Source: Emticicia aquatilis (GTDB lineage Bacteria; Bacteroidota; Bacteroidia; Cytophagales; Spirosomataceae). Taken from it: a stretch of 48,092 bases of DNA. Below the pieces are notes generated by a model. The model saw nothing but the letters and a program-made list of their open reading frames with translations, searched no databases and was not told the origin of the DNA. Shown here piece after piece: positions 6,903-15,981 of the stretch (position 1 is its first letter; each line of letters begins with the position of its first letter). Location of the stretch: contig NZ_BMKK01000022.1 in the NCBI RefSeq assembly GCF_014644295.1, positions 1-48,092 on the forward strand, in the 5' to 3' direction. The position numbers and the translations under genes were made by a program.

Positions 6903-9257
6903 ATGAAAAGTAAATTTATTAAAACTGGTATTCTCTTATTTATAAGTTCATTGCAAGTTGTTTTTGCCCAAAGTGGCATTATAAAAGGAAAAATCACGAC
7001 ATCTGATGGAAAACCCGCCGAGTTTGTAAATATAATTTTGAAAGGTACGACCAAAGGGGCTGTTGCCGATGTAGAGGGGAATTACGAGATTAAAAATATA
7101 AAGGAAGGTAACTATACTATACAAGCTACATTTGTTGGTTTGAAAACTGCATCAAAAAAAGTAACGATTGAGAATGGGCAAACTGCAAATCTTGATTTTG
7201 TATTGGAAGCCAACGCCAGTCAATTGCAAGAGGTTTTAGTAACGGCAAATCCGAGCAAATACGTAACCGATTATCCTTCTATTTCACTTCGATTGAAGAC
7301 TCCATTGCTCGAAATTCCACAAAATATTCAGGTAATCACTCGCCAGAATCTACAAGACCAACAGATTTTTGATATGCAAGAAGGCGTGATACGCAACGTG
7401 AGTGGGGCTACTCGCTCTGAACACTGGGAAAACTATGCACGTATTGTGATGCGTGGCTCACGGATTGCGGCTTTCCGTAATGGAATGAATGTGCAGGCTA
7501 CATGGGGGCCACTCAATGAAGACATGAGCATGGTTGAGCGTATCGAATTTGTAAAAGGCCCTGCGGGTTTTATGTTGGCCAGTGGCGAACCGAGTGGTTT
7601 TTATAATGTAGTTACAAAAAAGCCAACTGGCATAACGAAAGGCGAAGCCAATATGACAATTGGGAGTTTCGGGACGTATCGCACGACGGTAGATTTGGAT
7701 GGTTTATTGAGCAAAGATGGAAAATTGCAATATCGTTTAAACGTAATGGGGCAAATGAAAGGTACGCAACGAGCCTTTGAATACAATAATCGTGTTTCGA
7801 TTGCTCCAGTCATTAAATATCAAATCAATCCGAATACTTCTATTACGGCCGAATATACTTATCAAGGCGTAAATATGTCGCCATTAGGTTCGAACTACAT
7901 TTACTCGCCAAATAATTTAGGCGATGTTGCTGCTGATTTTACTACGCTGGAGTCGAATATGGCTCCAACCAAAATCAATGACCAGTCACTATTCGTGACG
8001 CTCTCGCACAGCATCAATAATAATTGGAAATTTACCGGACAAATTGCTTACATGAATTTCAGTCAAGTAGGCTCAAGCCTCTGGCCGTCGGGTTTCAAAG
8101 GCGATACATTGCAAAGAGCCACATCGGTTTGGGATATTTTGGGACAAACTCGTGTAGGTCAGTTTTTTGTGAACGGCGATGTTGAAACTGGTAGAATCAA
8201 ACACCGTATTTTGGCGGGTGTTGATATGGGCGATAAAGATTATTACCACGATTGGGCTCAGGGCGGAGCAATTGTTGGCTCACAAGGATTTAATGTGTAT
8301 AACCCAGTTTTTGGAAAAGTACCTGCCTCGGCGTACCCTAAATTCGACCGTAGCCTAAGCATTCGTGAGCGTGGTGTACATTATAATAATCTTTACACCG
8401 CACTTTATGCCCAAGATGAAATCAGACTTTTAGATGATAAACTTCGCTTTACTTTAGCAGGAAGATATACTTCAACTGGCGATGAAGACCCGTATTCGGG
8501 AAAAGTTACGGCAGGGAAATTTACCCCGAGAATTGGTGTGAGCTATTCGCTCAATAAAAATACTAGCGTGTATGCGGTTTTAGATGAATCGTTTATTCCG
8601 CAGGCGGGGGCGTCATATACTGGCAAAAAATTCGACCCGATTACTGGCACAAACAAAGAAATTGGCTTTAAGCGTGAATGGCTCGATGGCCGTTGGACGG
8701 CTTCTGTAGCGGCTTACCAGATTACAAAAAATAATGTACTGACGGCCGACCCTGTCAACCAATTCTTCTCGGTGCAACTTGGTCAAACCAAAACCCAAGG
8801 AATTGAATTTGATGTGCGTGGACAAATATTGACCGGTTTAGACGTAACAATGAATTATGCCTATACCGATGGAAAAGTGACAAAAGATACCGAAAATCAG
8901 CAAGTTGACCGCCAGTTGCCAGGAACAGACAAACACATTGCGAATGCTTGGCTTAGCTACCGAGTGCCAAGTGGAGCTGCACAAGGCTTGGGGCTTTCGT
9001 TGGGAATTTCGCACGCAACGGGAAGAACTTCGTGGTACTCGGAATATGATAAAACTATTGACCCAGCGATGCCAAGTTATACACGTTTCGATGCCGCAGC
9101 TTCTTATCAATTCGGGAAATTTGGGGTGGCTCTTAATGTAAATAATTTATTCAACGCTGATGTTATTTCGGGGGCTTATTATTCATGGAGTAAATTTTAC
9201 TACTGGCAAGCCGAAGCCATGAGAAATACTCGTTTGAGTATCAATTATAAGTTTTAA
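6903..9257 (+). CDS. TonB-dependent siderophore receptor (FhuA-like)
   Basis: This 784-residue outer-membrane receptor should import ferric siderophores using TonB energy. A signal peptide (about 1-22, ending VVFAQ) is followed by a carboxypeptidase-regulatory-like domain (about 24-105), a TonB-box-like LQEVLVTAN, and a plug domain with EIPQNIQVITRQNLQDQQ, VMRGSRI, ERIEFVKGPAGFMLASGEPSGFYNVVTKKPTG. The C-terminal 22-strand barrel ends in the aromatic RLSINYKF. The plug signature places it with ferrichrome/hydroxamate-type receptors, though the true ligand cannot be read off. It belongs to an operon headed by Fur boxes and followed by a PepSY-type membrane protein. Confidence 0.93.
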   Translation: MKSKFIKTGILLFISSLQVVFAQSGIIKGKITTSDGKPAEFVNIILKGTTKGAVADVEGNYEIKNIKEGNYTIQATFVGLKTASKKVTIENGQTANLDFVLEANASQLQEVLVTANPSKYVTDYPSISLRLKTPLLEIPQNIQVITRQNLQDQQIFDMQEGVIRNVSGATRSEHWENYARIVMRGSRIAAFRNGMNVQATWGPLNEDMSMVERIEFVKGPAGFMLASGEPSGFYNVVTKKPTGITKGEANMTIGSFGTYRTTVDLDGLLSKDGKLQYRLNVMGQMKGTQRAFEYNNRVSIAPVIKYQINPNTSITAEYTYQGVNMSPLGSNYIYSPNNLGDVAADFTTLESNMAPTKINDQSLFVTLSHSINNNWKFTGQIAYMNFSQVGSSLWPSGFKGDTLQRATSVWDILGQTRVGQFFVNGDVETGRIKHRILAGVDMGDKDYYHDWAQGGAIVGSQGFNVYNPVFGKVPASAYPKFDRSLSIRERGVHYNNLYTALYAQDEIRLLDDKLRFTLAGRYTSTGDEDPYSGKVTAGKFTPRIGVSYSLNKNTSVYAVLDESFIPQAGASYTGKKFDPITGTNKEIGFKREWLDGRWTASVAAYQITKNNVLTADPVNQFFSVQLGQTKTQGIEFDVRGQILTGLDVTMNYAYTDGKVTKDTENQQVDRQLPGTDKHIANAWLSYRVPSGAAQGLGLSLGISHATGRTSWYSEYDKTIDPAMPSYTRFDAAASYQFGKFGVALNVNNLFNADVISGAYYSWSKFYYWQAEAMRNTRLSINYKF

Positions 9258-9281
9258 AACCATTATAAAAAACACTTCTAA

Positions 9282-9318
9282 GCTCCCCTCTCCAATTGGA
9301 GAGGGGCTGGGGGTGAGG
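9282..9318 (+). repeat. G+C-rich dispersed palindrome, copy 1
   Basis: A perfect 22-bp palindrome at 9285-9306 (half-site CCCCTCTCCAA) is followed by GCTGGGGGTGAGG. Similar elements occur at 18057-18086 and, inverted, at 35105-35137. It stands out by base composition and lies between the receptor and PepSY genes. As an RNA hairpin it could reduce expression of the downstream gene (inference). Confidence 0.65.
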
Positions 9319-9333
9319 TGAAAAAATCAACAA

Positions 9334-10509
9334 ATGAATTTCAAAAAAATCATAGGTAACCGAATCGTCGGACAGTTACACCTTTGGCTGGGGCTTTCGA
9401 CTGGCTTGGTGGTGTTTGTGGTCAGTATTACGGGTTGTTTGTATGCGTTTCAGCAAGAAATTCAAGATGCTACGCAGCCTTTTCGATTTTCAAAAGTAGA
9501 GAATCGTGCCGTTTTGCCACCATCTGCTTTTGAAGCGGTAGCCAGAAAAAAATTGCCCAAAGCTCATTTACACGCCATTAATTATCCTGCAAAAGGCCGT
9601 AGTGTAGAGGCTATTTTTTATGGTTTTGAGCCAGAGCATTATTATATCATTTATCATAATCCATATACTGCCGAGGTGATTCATGTGCAAAACATGGAAG
9701 AAACTTTCTTTCATTGGGTGCTTGATGGGCATTATTATTTGTGGCTTCCGCCCCAAATCGGCCAGCCGATAACTTCGTATGCTACGCTGATTTTTGTTTT
9801 TATGCTCATTTCGGGTATCATTCTTTGGTGGCCAAAAAACAAAGCAGCAGCCAAACAACGCTTTTGGTTTCGTTGGAAAGATGCTACTCAGTGGAAACGC
9901 AAAAACTACGATTTACACAATATTTTAGGGTTTTATAGTTCATTTTTATTACTGGTCATTGCTGTTACGGGTATTTTCTTCGGCATTCAGTGGTTTACTT
10001 CTATTGTTTATAAAACTCTTGGCGGAAACAAAGAGTTGTTGTTCGTAGAGCCAGTTTCTCAGCAACCCATTGCTACCGATTTCAAGAAGCCAGCGACCGA
10101 TTTAATTTGGGAAAAAATGAAAGCCGAACATCCCGATGCGGTTTCACTCGAAGTTCATGCTATTGAATCTGATTCTTCGGCGATTGGAGCAAATGTAAAC
10201 ACCCGTGAAGGAGTTTATTGGAGTACCGACTATCGTTATTTCGACCAATATACTTTGAAGGAAATCTCAGTAAACAATGTTTATGGTCGACTGAAAGATG
10301 CCAAAATTGCGGATAAGTTAATCAGAATGACGTACGATATTCATACGGGTGGAATATTGGGTTTTTCGGGAAAAATTTTGGCGTTTTTGCTTTCGCTGGT
10401 TGCGGCAAGTTTACCAATTACAGGCTTTTACATTTGGTGGGGGAGACGCAAGAAAACGCACAAAGGAAAGTTGAATAACCACATGATAAACGATATGAGA
10501 CATGTTTGA
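9334..10509 (+). CDS. PepSY-associated membrane protein, iron-uptake operon
   Basis: The 391-residue protein belongs to the PepSY_TM family. Four membrane helices can be seen: about 18-40 (GLVVFVVSITGCLYAF), 148-165 (LIFVFMLISGIILWW), 205-225 (LLLVIAVTGIFFGI) and 345-370. A large periplasmic portion lies between the first two and another between the last two. Conserved histidines sit beside helices (QLHLWLG, NYDLHNILGFY, YDIHTGGILGF). Such proteins are common next to siderophore receptors, where a role in reducing ferric siderophores by transmembrane haem has been proposed for relatives. That function is inferred here. The last 8 nt overlap the start of the Fur-family gene, which indicates translational coupling. 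Confidence 0.88.
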   Translation: MNFKKIIGNRIVGQLHLWLGLSTGLVVFVVSITGCLYAFQQEIQDATQPFRFSKVENRAVLPPSAFEAVARKKLPKAHLHAINYPAKGRSVEAIFYGFEPEHYYIIYHNPYTAEVIHVQNMEETFFHWVLDGHYYLWLPPQIGQPITSYATLIFVFMLISGIILWWPKNKAAAKQRFWFRWKDATQWKRKNYDLHNILGFYSSFLLLVIAVTGIFFGIQWFTSIVYKTLGGNKELLFVEPVSQQPIATDFKKPATDLIWEKMKAEHPDAVSLEVHAIESDSSAIGANVNTREGVYWSTDYRYFDQYTLKEISVNNVYGRLKDAKIADKLIRMTYDIHTGGILGFSGKILAFLLSLVAASLPITGFYIWWGRRKKTHKGKLNNHMINDMRHV

Positions 10510-10963
10510 GCAAAATCATTATAGAGAAGTAAAGGCAATTTTAGATGCCAAGATTGAAGAGTTGGGGCTTCGGAAGACAGTTGAACGATATAAAATCTTA
10601 GAAGAAGTATATAAGCGTGACGACCATTTTGAGGCTGATGAACTATATTTTGCTTTTGTAGAACGTAATTTTTCAGTAAGCAAATCGACCGTTTATAACA
10701 CGCTTGATTTACTTGTAGAGTTGGGACTCGTAAATAAACGCCAGTTTAATGGTTCGCACGCAGCTCGCTACGAAAAGTCCTTTGGCCGAAAACAACACAG
10801 CCATTTAATTTGTGTGGATTGTAATCGAGTATTTGAGTTCTGCGACCCACGCCTACAAGCCATTCAAGATTCAATCTCTCAATTCTACCAGATGCCTATC
10901 ATCGAGCATTCGTTGATTATATACGGTCAATGCCAACGAGAAAACTGCCAGAAAAATGGGTAG
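10502..10963 (+). CDS. Fur-family transcriptional regulator
   Basis: This 153-residue metalloregulator has the winged-helix DNA-binding domain (about 1-88: RKTVERYKILEEVYKRDDHFEADELYFAF, VSKSTVYNTLDLLVELGLV). The dimerisation/metal domain follows, with KQHSHLICVDCNRVFEF and the C-terminal pair CQRENC, the structural-zinc cysteines. A histidine-rich HSHLIC motif supports true Fur-type metal sensing. The gene overlaps the PepSY-type gene and therefore shares the Fur-boxed promoter at 6452, so it is probably autoregulated. The five palindromes in the island are its likely targets. Ferric (Fur), zinc (Zur) and peroxide (PerR) sensing cannot be separated by sequence alone; context favours iron. 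Confidence 0.93.
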   Translation: MFEQNHYREVKAILDAKIEELGLRKTVERYKILEEVYKRDDHFEADELYFAFVERNFSVSKSTVYNTLDLLVELGLVNKRQFNGSHAARYEKSFGRKQHSHLICVDCNRVFEFCDPRLQAIQDSISQFYQMPIIEHSLIIYGQCQRENCQKNG

Positions 10964-10996
10964 TCCAGAAGCAGTTATGCTTATCTGTAAAATTCC

Positions 10997-11019
10997 TTAT
11001 TTAAAATTAATCTAAATAA
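10997..11019. promoter_or_regulatory. Fur-type box C
   Basis: TTATTTAAAA, spacer TTA, ATCTAAATAA. It has two differences from the perfect form of box A. It lies upstream of the promoter of the second receptor gene. Confidence 0.7.
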
Positions 11020-11022
11020 ATC

Positions 11023-11053
11023 CTTGCTCATTAAAATTTCGTATTTACTTTTG
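11023..11053 (+). promoter_or_regulatory. Promoter of the second TonB-dependent receptor
   Basis: CTTG at 11023-11026 and TACTTTTG at 11046-11053 are 19 nt apart. As in the first operon the promoter is flanked by two Fur-type boxes, starting 62 bp apart. Confidence 0.65.
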
Positions 11054-11058
11054 CAGTG

Positions 11059-11081
11059 TTATTTAGAATTGGTCTAAACAA
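11059..11081. promoter_or_regulatory. Fur-type box D
   Basis: TTATTTAGAA, spacer TTG, GTCTAAACAA. It immediately follows the -7 element and covers the expected transcription start of the receptor gene at 11098. Confidence 0.72.
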
Positions 11082-11097
11082 AAATAAGAATACTTAA

Positions 11098-13524
11098 ATG
11101 AAGTCTTTAATTTATACAATTTTACTTTCTCAGTTGGTGGTTTTTGCCGCTTTTGGACAAAAAGCAGCTATCAATGGGAAAGTTACGGATGGGGCGAAGC
11201 AAGCGATTGTGGGAGCGAGTGTGACTTTGAAAGGAACGGTGAGAGGAGTACAGACCAACACCAACGGAGAATATGTGATTAAGGGTTTAAGAAATGGCGA
11301 ATATACACTTGTAGTATCGAGCGTTGGTTTGAAAAATAAAGAATTGAGTTTTACACTTCAAGAAAACGAAGTAAAAAGTCTTGATTTTGAGTTAGAAGAC
11401 GAAACTTATACTTTGAAAGACATTCAGGTAGTAGCAAGCCGTGGAGTAAGAGGAAACGAACATTTAGCCGAAGTTGATGGCTATTCGATTAATGCCACAA
11501 AGAAAAATGAAGTTATTAAACTCGATAACCTTAATGCCAACTTGGCAATGAATAATAGCCGTCAGATTTTTAGTCGCACGCCGGGTATTTCGGTTTGGGA
11601 AAACGATGGTTCGGGTATTCAGTTGGGCGTGGCATCTCGTGGTTTGAGTCCGAATCGTTCGTGGGAGTTTAATGTAAGAATGAATGGCTACGATATTACA
11701 CCCGACCCAATGGGTTATCCAGAAGCATATTATACGCCACCAATGGAAGTGGTTGACCGCATAGAAATTGTCCGTGGAGCATCTTCACTTCAATATGGGC
11801 CACAGTTTGGCGGTTTGATGAATTTTGTACTTCGTAAACCTGATATTTCTACTCGTGTGACGGTCGAGTCGCAGAATACAACTGGAAGCAATGGTTTGTT
11901 CAGTACATTTAATTATATCGGTGGTACAGAAGGGCGTTTGAGCTATACGGCTTATTATCAAAAACGTTTTGGCAATGGCTGGAGAGATAATAGCTATTAC
12001 AACACCGACCACGCTCACGCCGAATTGAGTTATGCCATCACGAATAAGTTTAAGATTGGAGCAGAAGCAACATACATGACTTACAAAAGTCAGCAAGCAG
12101 GTGGCTTGACCGACGCTCAGTTTGCTCAAGATGCACGCCAGAGTGTACGTAGTCGAAACTGGTTTAGTACGCCTTGGTTGGTTCCTTCGCTTTCAGCTGA
12201 ATATATTTTTAGTGAGAAAACAAAACTGAGTTGGAAAGCCTTCGGTGTAATTGCCGAGCGTAGTAGCGTTGGAAATGTTTCGGCCATCACGACGGTTGAT
12301 AATTTGACATCTAACCGACAAGTTGACAGAGATTATTATAATAATTATGGTTCAGAATTACGCTTCATCACAGATTATAAATTGTTGGGTTTAAACAATA
12401 CCCTTGCGAGCGGATTGAGGTATTATAACGGAAACATCGACCGCAAACAACAAGGAAAAGGCACAATTAGCCAAGACATGGAATTTAATATCGAAGGCGA
12501 CTATCCACGCGATTTAGACTTTAATAATATCAATAAAGCGGCTTATTTTGAGAATATTTTCCGCCTGAACAAGAAATTTTTAGTAACAGCAGGAGCAAGA
12601 ATAGAAAATATCAGCTCGACCATGCAAGGGCGTTTTAGCCTATCGAATGGTGTTGCCAATAATCTTACATCGATTACCCGAAATCGTAGTTTCTTACTTT
12701 TTGGTGGAGGTGCTGAGTATCACCTGACCGAGCAATCAGAGTTTTATAGCAATATCTCGCAGGCCTATCGCCCAGTTTTGATTTCTGACCTTACACCTCC
12801 GGCTACAACCGATGTGATTGACGAAAATCTACAAGATGCTCGTGGCTATAATTTTGATTTCGGATACCGTGGCAAAGTAGCTAATTACTTGAACTTCGAT
12901 GTTGATTATTTCTATGTGAATTACAATAACCGAATCGGAACAATCACACAAACCAATGCGGCCAATCAACGTTATCAATTCCGCACCAATTTAGGTCGTT
13001 CGGTAAGCCAAGGTTTTGAGGGTTATATAGAATTCGACCCGATTACGGCTTTCTTCAAAAAATCTAAAATTGGTTATGTGAGTATGTTTGCTTCGATAGC
13101 CTACATTGATGCAACTTACCGTGATTTCAAGACAACTTCGGTAGTGAACGGACAGGTAGTAGAAGGAAATCTTTCTGGAAAAAGAGTTGAAAATGCTCCT
13201 CGTAAAATCAACCGTTTTGGTATTACCTACAACAAAAAAGGCTTCTCGGTTACGTGGCAGATGAGCGATATTGGCAAAGCTTATGCCGATGCTTCGAATA
13301 CAGAAGTTGCCAATGCTGCCGCTACAACTGGCGTAATTCCAGCTTATACCGTACAAGACCTTTCGGCGAGTTTCAAATTCTTGAAGCACTACAACTTTAA
13401 AGCAGGTGTAAACAACCTCACCGACGAACGTTATTTTACACGTCGTGCGGGTGGGTATCCAGGCCCAGGAATTTTACCAGCCGATGGCCGTACATTCTAC
13501 ATTTCAGCAGGATTTAAGTTTTAA
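11098..13524 (+). CDS. TonB-dependent receptor (FecA-like)
   Basis: The 808-residue outer-membrane receptor has a signal peptide (about 1-21, VFAAFGQ), a carboxypeptidase-regulatory-like domain (about 23-105), and a plug with IFSRTPGISVWENDGSGIQ, GVASRGLSPNRSWEF, YDITPDPMGYPEAYYTPP and DRIEIVRGASSLQYGPQFGGLMNFVLRKP. The barrel ends in TFYISAGFKF. The plug pattern with the PEAYYTPP stretch resembles the ferric-citrate receptor FecA group, but no anti-sigma interaction domain or fecIR genes are present. The gene is alone between its own doubly boxed promoter and a terminator. Ligand unknown; ferric citrate is a guess from the family. Confidence 0.92.
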   Translation: MKSLIYTILLSQLVVFAAFGQKAAINGKVTDGAKQAIVGASVTLKGTVRGVQTNTNGEYVIKGLRNGEYTLVVSSVGLKNKELSFTLQENEVKSLDFELEDETYTLKDIQVVASRGVRGNEHLAEVDGYSINATKKNEVIKLDNLNANLAMNNSRQIFSRTPGISVWENDGSGIQLGVASRGLSPNRSWEFNVRMNGYDITPDPMGYPEAYYTPPMEVVDRIEIVRGASSLQYGPQFGGLMNFVLRKPDISTRVTVESQNTTGSNGLFSTFNYIGGTEGRLSYTAYYQKRFGNGWRDNSYYNTDHAHAELSYAITNKFKIGAEATYMTYKSQQAGGLTDAQFAQDARQSVRSRNWFSTPWLVPSLSAEYIFSEKTKLSWKAFGVIAERSSVGNVSAITTVDNLTSNRQVDRDYYNNYGSELRFITDYKLLGLNNTLASGLRYYNGNIDRKQQGKGTISQDMEFNIEGDYPRDLDFNNINKAAYFENIFRLNKKFLVTAGARIENISSTMQGRFSLSNGVANNLTSITRNRSFLLFGGGAEYHLTEQSEFYSNISQAYRPVLISDLTPPATTDVIDENLQDARGYNFDFGYRGKVANYLNFDVDYFYVNYNNRIGTITQTNAANQRYQFRTNLGRSVSQGFEGYIEFDPITAFFKKSKIGYVSMFASIAYIDATYRDFKTTSVVNGQVVEGNLSGKRVENAPRKINRFGITYNKKGFSVTWQMSDIGKAYADASNTEVANAAATTGVIPAYTVQDLSASFKFLKHYNFKAGVNNLTDERYFTRRAGGYPGPGILPADGRTFYISAGFKF

Positions 13525-13539
13525 TAATCAATAGTTAGC

Positions 13540-13566
13540 AAAGGAAATTCAAACGAATTTCCTTTT
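13540..13566 (+). terminator. Terminator after the FecA-like receptor
   Basis: AAAGGAAATTC (13540-13550) and GAATTTCCTTT (13555-13565) form a perfect 11-bp stem with an AAAC loop and a short T-run, 15 nt after the stop codon. Confidence 0.75.
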
Positions 13567-13576
13567 AAAATAAACA

Positions 13577-13599
13577 TTATTTATAATTAGTCTAAATAA
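13577..13599. promoter_or_regulatory. Fur-type box E
   Basis: TTATTTATAA, spacer TTA, GTCTAAATAA, 20 bp upstream of the third receptor start. Only one box is seen here, and no clean TAnnTTTG promoter accompanies it. Confidence 0.68.
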
Positions 13600-13619
13600 A
13601 AATTAAACCATAGAAAAAA

Positions 13620-15974
13620 ATGAAAAATATTATTTGTACCTTATTAATTCTTTGGGCGATAGGAGTTAAAGCCCAAACTGGTCAAATCAAAGGAGTGGTC
13701 ACTAACAGCGAAGGACAACCCGCACCATTTGTGTCAGTTCAGTTGAAGGAAATTAAGAAAGGTACAAACTCGGATGACAAAGGTGAGTTTGCCATCACAA
13801 ACATCAAAGCTGATACTTACACACTTGTAGCTTCATTTGTAGGTTATAAAACACTCGAACAAAAAATTAAAATCGAAGAAGGCAAAACATTGAATCTTTC
13901 ACTCGAATTGTTTGAAAATGCCGAAACATTGAAAGAAATTGTAGTGAAAGGATATGTGAGTCAGAATGAAAGAGTGGTTTCGGTAGGAAAAATAGCTATT
14001 AAACCGATGGATTTGCCACAAAGCGTAATGACGATTGACAGAAGTGTGCTTGATAATCAGCAAGTTTTACGCATGAGCGATGTATTGATGAATACCAACG
14101 GCGTGTATATTTCGGGAACAACGGGTGGCTATCAAGAGGAGATTTCGGGTCGTGGGTTTTCGTTTGGAAGCTCAAATACCTTCAAAAATGGCGTAAGATA
14201 TTTTAATGGTATGCTGAACGAAATGAGTGGAGTTGAGCGTGTAGAGGTAATGAAAGGTAGTTCGGCTATATTATTCGGAAATGTGGCAGCGGGTGGAATC
14301 TTGAATTTGGTGACCAAAAAACCAAAATTTGATTTTGGTGGAGAAGTTGCCATGCGAGTAGGTAGTTTTGGACTTCTCAAACCAACATTTGATGTTTACG
14401 GTGGCATAGGAAAAGGTGAGCGTGTGGCGTATCGTTTGAATGGTAGCTACGAAAAGGCCAATAGTTTTCGTGAAGGTGTGAGTTCGGAGCGTGTTTATGT
14501 AAATCCTTCGTTGCTTTTTAAATTGGGTGTAAAAACTGAGATTTTGCTCGAAGCTGATTATATGAAAGACCGCCGTACACCAGATTTTGGAGCGGGAATT
14601 ATCAACTATCAGATTGTAGATTTACCGAGAGAAAAATTTATTGGTTTGCCGTGGAGTTATTTCAAGTCGGAGCAACTTTCTACCACCGCCACAATTACAC
14701 ATCGTTTTTCAGAAAATTGGAAATTGAACGTAACGGGTGCTTACCGCAACTACAACACCGATTTATTTGCCAATACTCGCCCTAATACAGGTACTTTGAT
14801 TAATACCGCAGGTACGTGGATTCGTAATGTGCAACGCAGCGAAGTAGCCGAAGATTATTATTTAGGTCAAGCCGATTTAACTGGAAATTTCAATACAGGA
14901 AAGGTTTCGCACCAAGTTTTGGTAGGAATGGATACTGATTATTTCAGTACACTTACTACTGCCTATACACAACTGGCTCGCTACGATACTGTCAATATTT
15001 TCGGTTCGAAACAATATAAAGTGCGTACGGATATTCCTACCTTAAATCCTGCAACGTTGACGACAGCCCCAGTGAATCGTGTGGGAGTTTATGTGCAAGA
15101 TTTGATTAGTATTACACCAAAATTAAAGGTTTTAGCAGGAGTGCGTTATAGCTATCAGCAAACCAAGAGCGATGTTTACACCTCCGCTACTAAAGCTACC
15201 ACAACAGTTCTAAATTTTGATGGAGCATTCTCTCCACGTTTCGGATTGGTATATCAACCGAGCAAAAATCATTCAGTTTTTGCCAGTTATTCTAATTCTT
15301 TCACGCTTAATACTGGCGTAGATGTGAATAACAATGCTCTTCCTCCATCATTGATTGACCAATTTGAAGTTGGTGTAAAAAATGAGTTATTGAATGGGAA
15401 ATTATCGGCAAACGTAACACTTTACCGAATTTTGAATAGCAATTTAGCTCAAATATCGTTGGCTAATGGCAACACGAACACCAATATCAAAGAGTTGGCT
15501 GGTTCGGTGCAAAGCGAAGGTTTAGAAGTAGATTTAACGGCTCGCCCTGCAAAAGGCCTCTATTTGATGGCTGGGTATAGCTACAACGAAACAAAGTATG
15601 TAAAAAGCAATACGTTTGTAGAAGGAAGTTTGTTGAGATACAACCCAAATCACACGGCCAATGCAAGTGCAAACTATCGTTTTGAAGAAGGTAAATTGAA
15701 AGGATTAACTTTTGGTTTGACAGGTGTGTATATTGGCACTCGTTATGCAGGACGCTCGACACGTGTACAAGTGGCCAATGATACTTATCGAATCATTGCT
15801 TTGCCGAGTTATGCACAAGTTGATGCTACTGCTGGATATACTTACCGCAATATCTCGCTTCGTGCTAAAATGGCCAATGTATTTAATGTATTGAGCTATA
15901 ATGTGCATGATGACAATAGCGTAAATCCGATTGCTCCGAGAAATTATTCTGCCACTTTATCATTTAAGTTTTAA
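13620..15974 (+). CDS. TonB-dependent siderophore receptor (FhuE/FoxA-like)
   Basis: This 784-residue receptor has a signal peptide (about 1-19, GVKAQ), a carboxypeptidase-regulatory-like domain (about 22-103), and a plug with MDLPQSVMTIDRSVLDNQQVLRMSDVLMNTNGVYI, EISGRGFSFGSSN and ERVEVMKGSSAILFGNVAAGGILNLVTKKPKF. The barrel ends in YSATLSFKF. The plug is of the siderophore type (compare FhuE, FoxA, FpvA). It is preceded by Fur-type box E and followed after 7 nt by a small PepSY-type membrane protein, with which it forms an operon closed by a strong terminator. Confidence 0.93.
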   Translation: MKNIICTLLILWAIGVKAQTGQIKGVVTNSEGQPAPFVSVQLKEIKKGTNSDDKGEFAITNIKADTYTLVASFVGYKTLEQKIKIEEGKTLNLSLELFENAETLKEIVVKGYVSQNERVVSVGKIAIKPMDLPQSVMTIDRSVLDNQQVLRMSDVLMNTNGVYISGTTGGYQEEISGRGFSFGSSNTFKNGVRYFNGMLNEMSGVERVEVMKGSSAILFGNVAAGGILNLVTKKPKFDFGGEVAMRVGSFGLLKPTFDVYGGIGKGERVAYRLNGSYEKANSFREGVSSERVYVNPSLLFKLGVKTEILLEADYMKDRRTPDFGAGIINYQIVDLPREKFIGLPWSYFKSEQLSTTATITHRFSENWKLNVTGAYRNYNTDLFANTRPNTGTLINTAGTWIRNVQRSEVAEDYYLGQADLTGNFNTGKVSHQVLVGMDTDYFSTLTTAYTQLARYDTVNIFGSKQYKVRTDIPTLNPATLTTAPVNRVGVYVQDLISITPKLKVLAGVRYSYQQTKSDVYTSATKATTTVLNFDGAFSPRFGLVYQPSKNHSVFASYSNSFTLNTGVDVNNNALPPSLIDQFEVGVKNELLNGKLSANVTLYRILNSNLAQISLANGNTNTNIKELAGSVQSEGLEVDLTARPAKGLYLMAGYSYNETKYVKSNTFVEGSLLRYNPNHTANASANYRFEEGKLKGLTFGLTGVYIGTRYAGRSTRVQVANDTYRIIALPSYAQVDATAGYTYRNISLRAKMANVFNVLSYNVHDDNSVNPIAPRNYSATLSFKF

Positions 15975-15981
15975 GGAAGCC

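Noticed and set aside
11785-12129. 114-codon minus-strand frame inside the FecA-like receptor
   Set aside because: Antisense shadow within an intact receptor gene.
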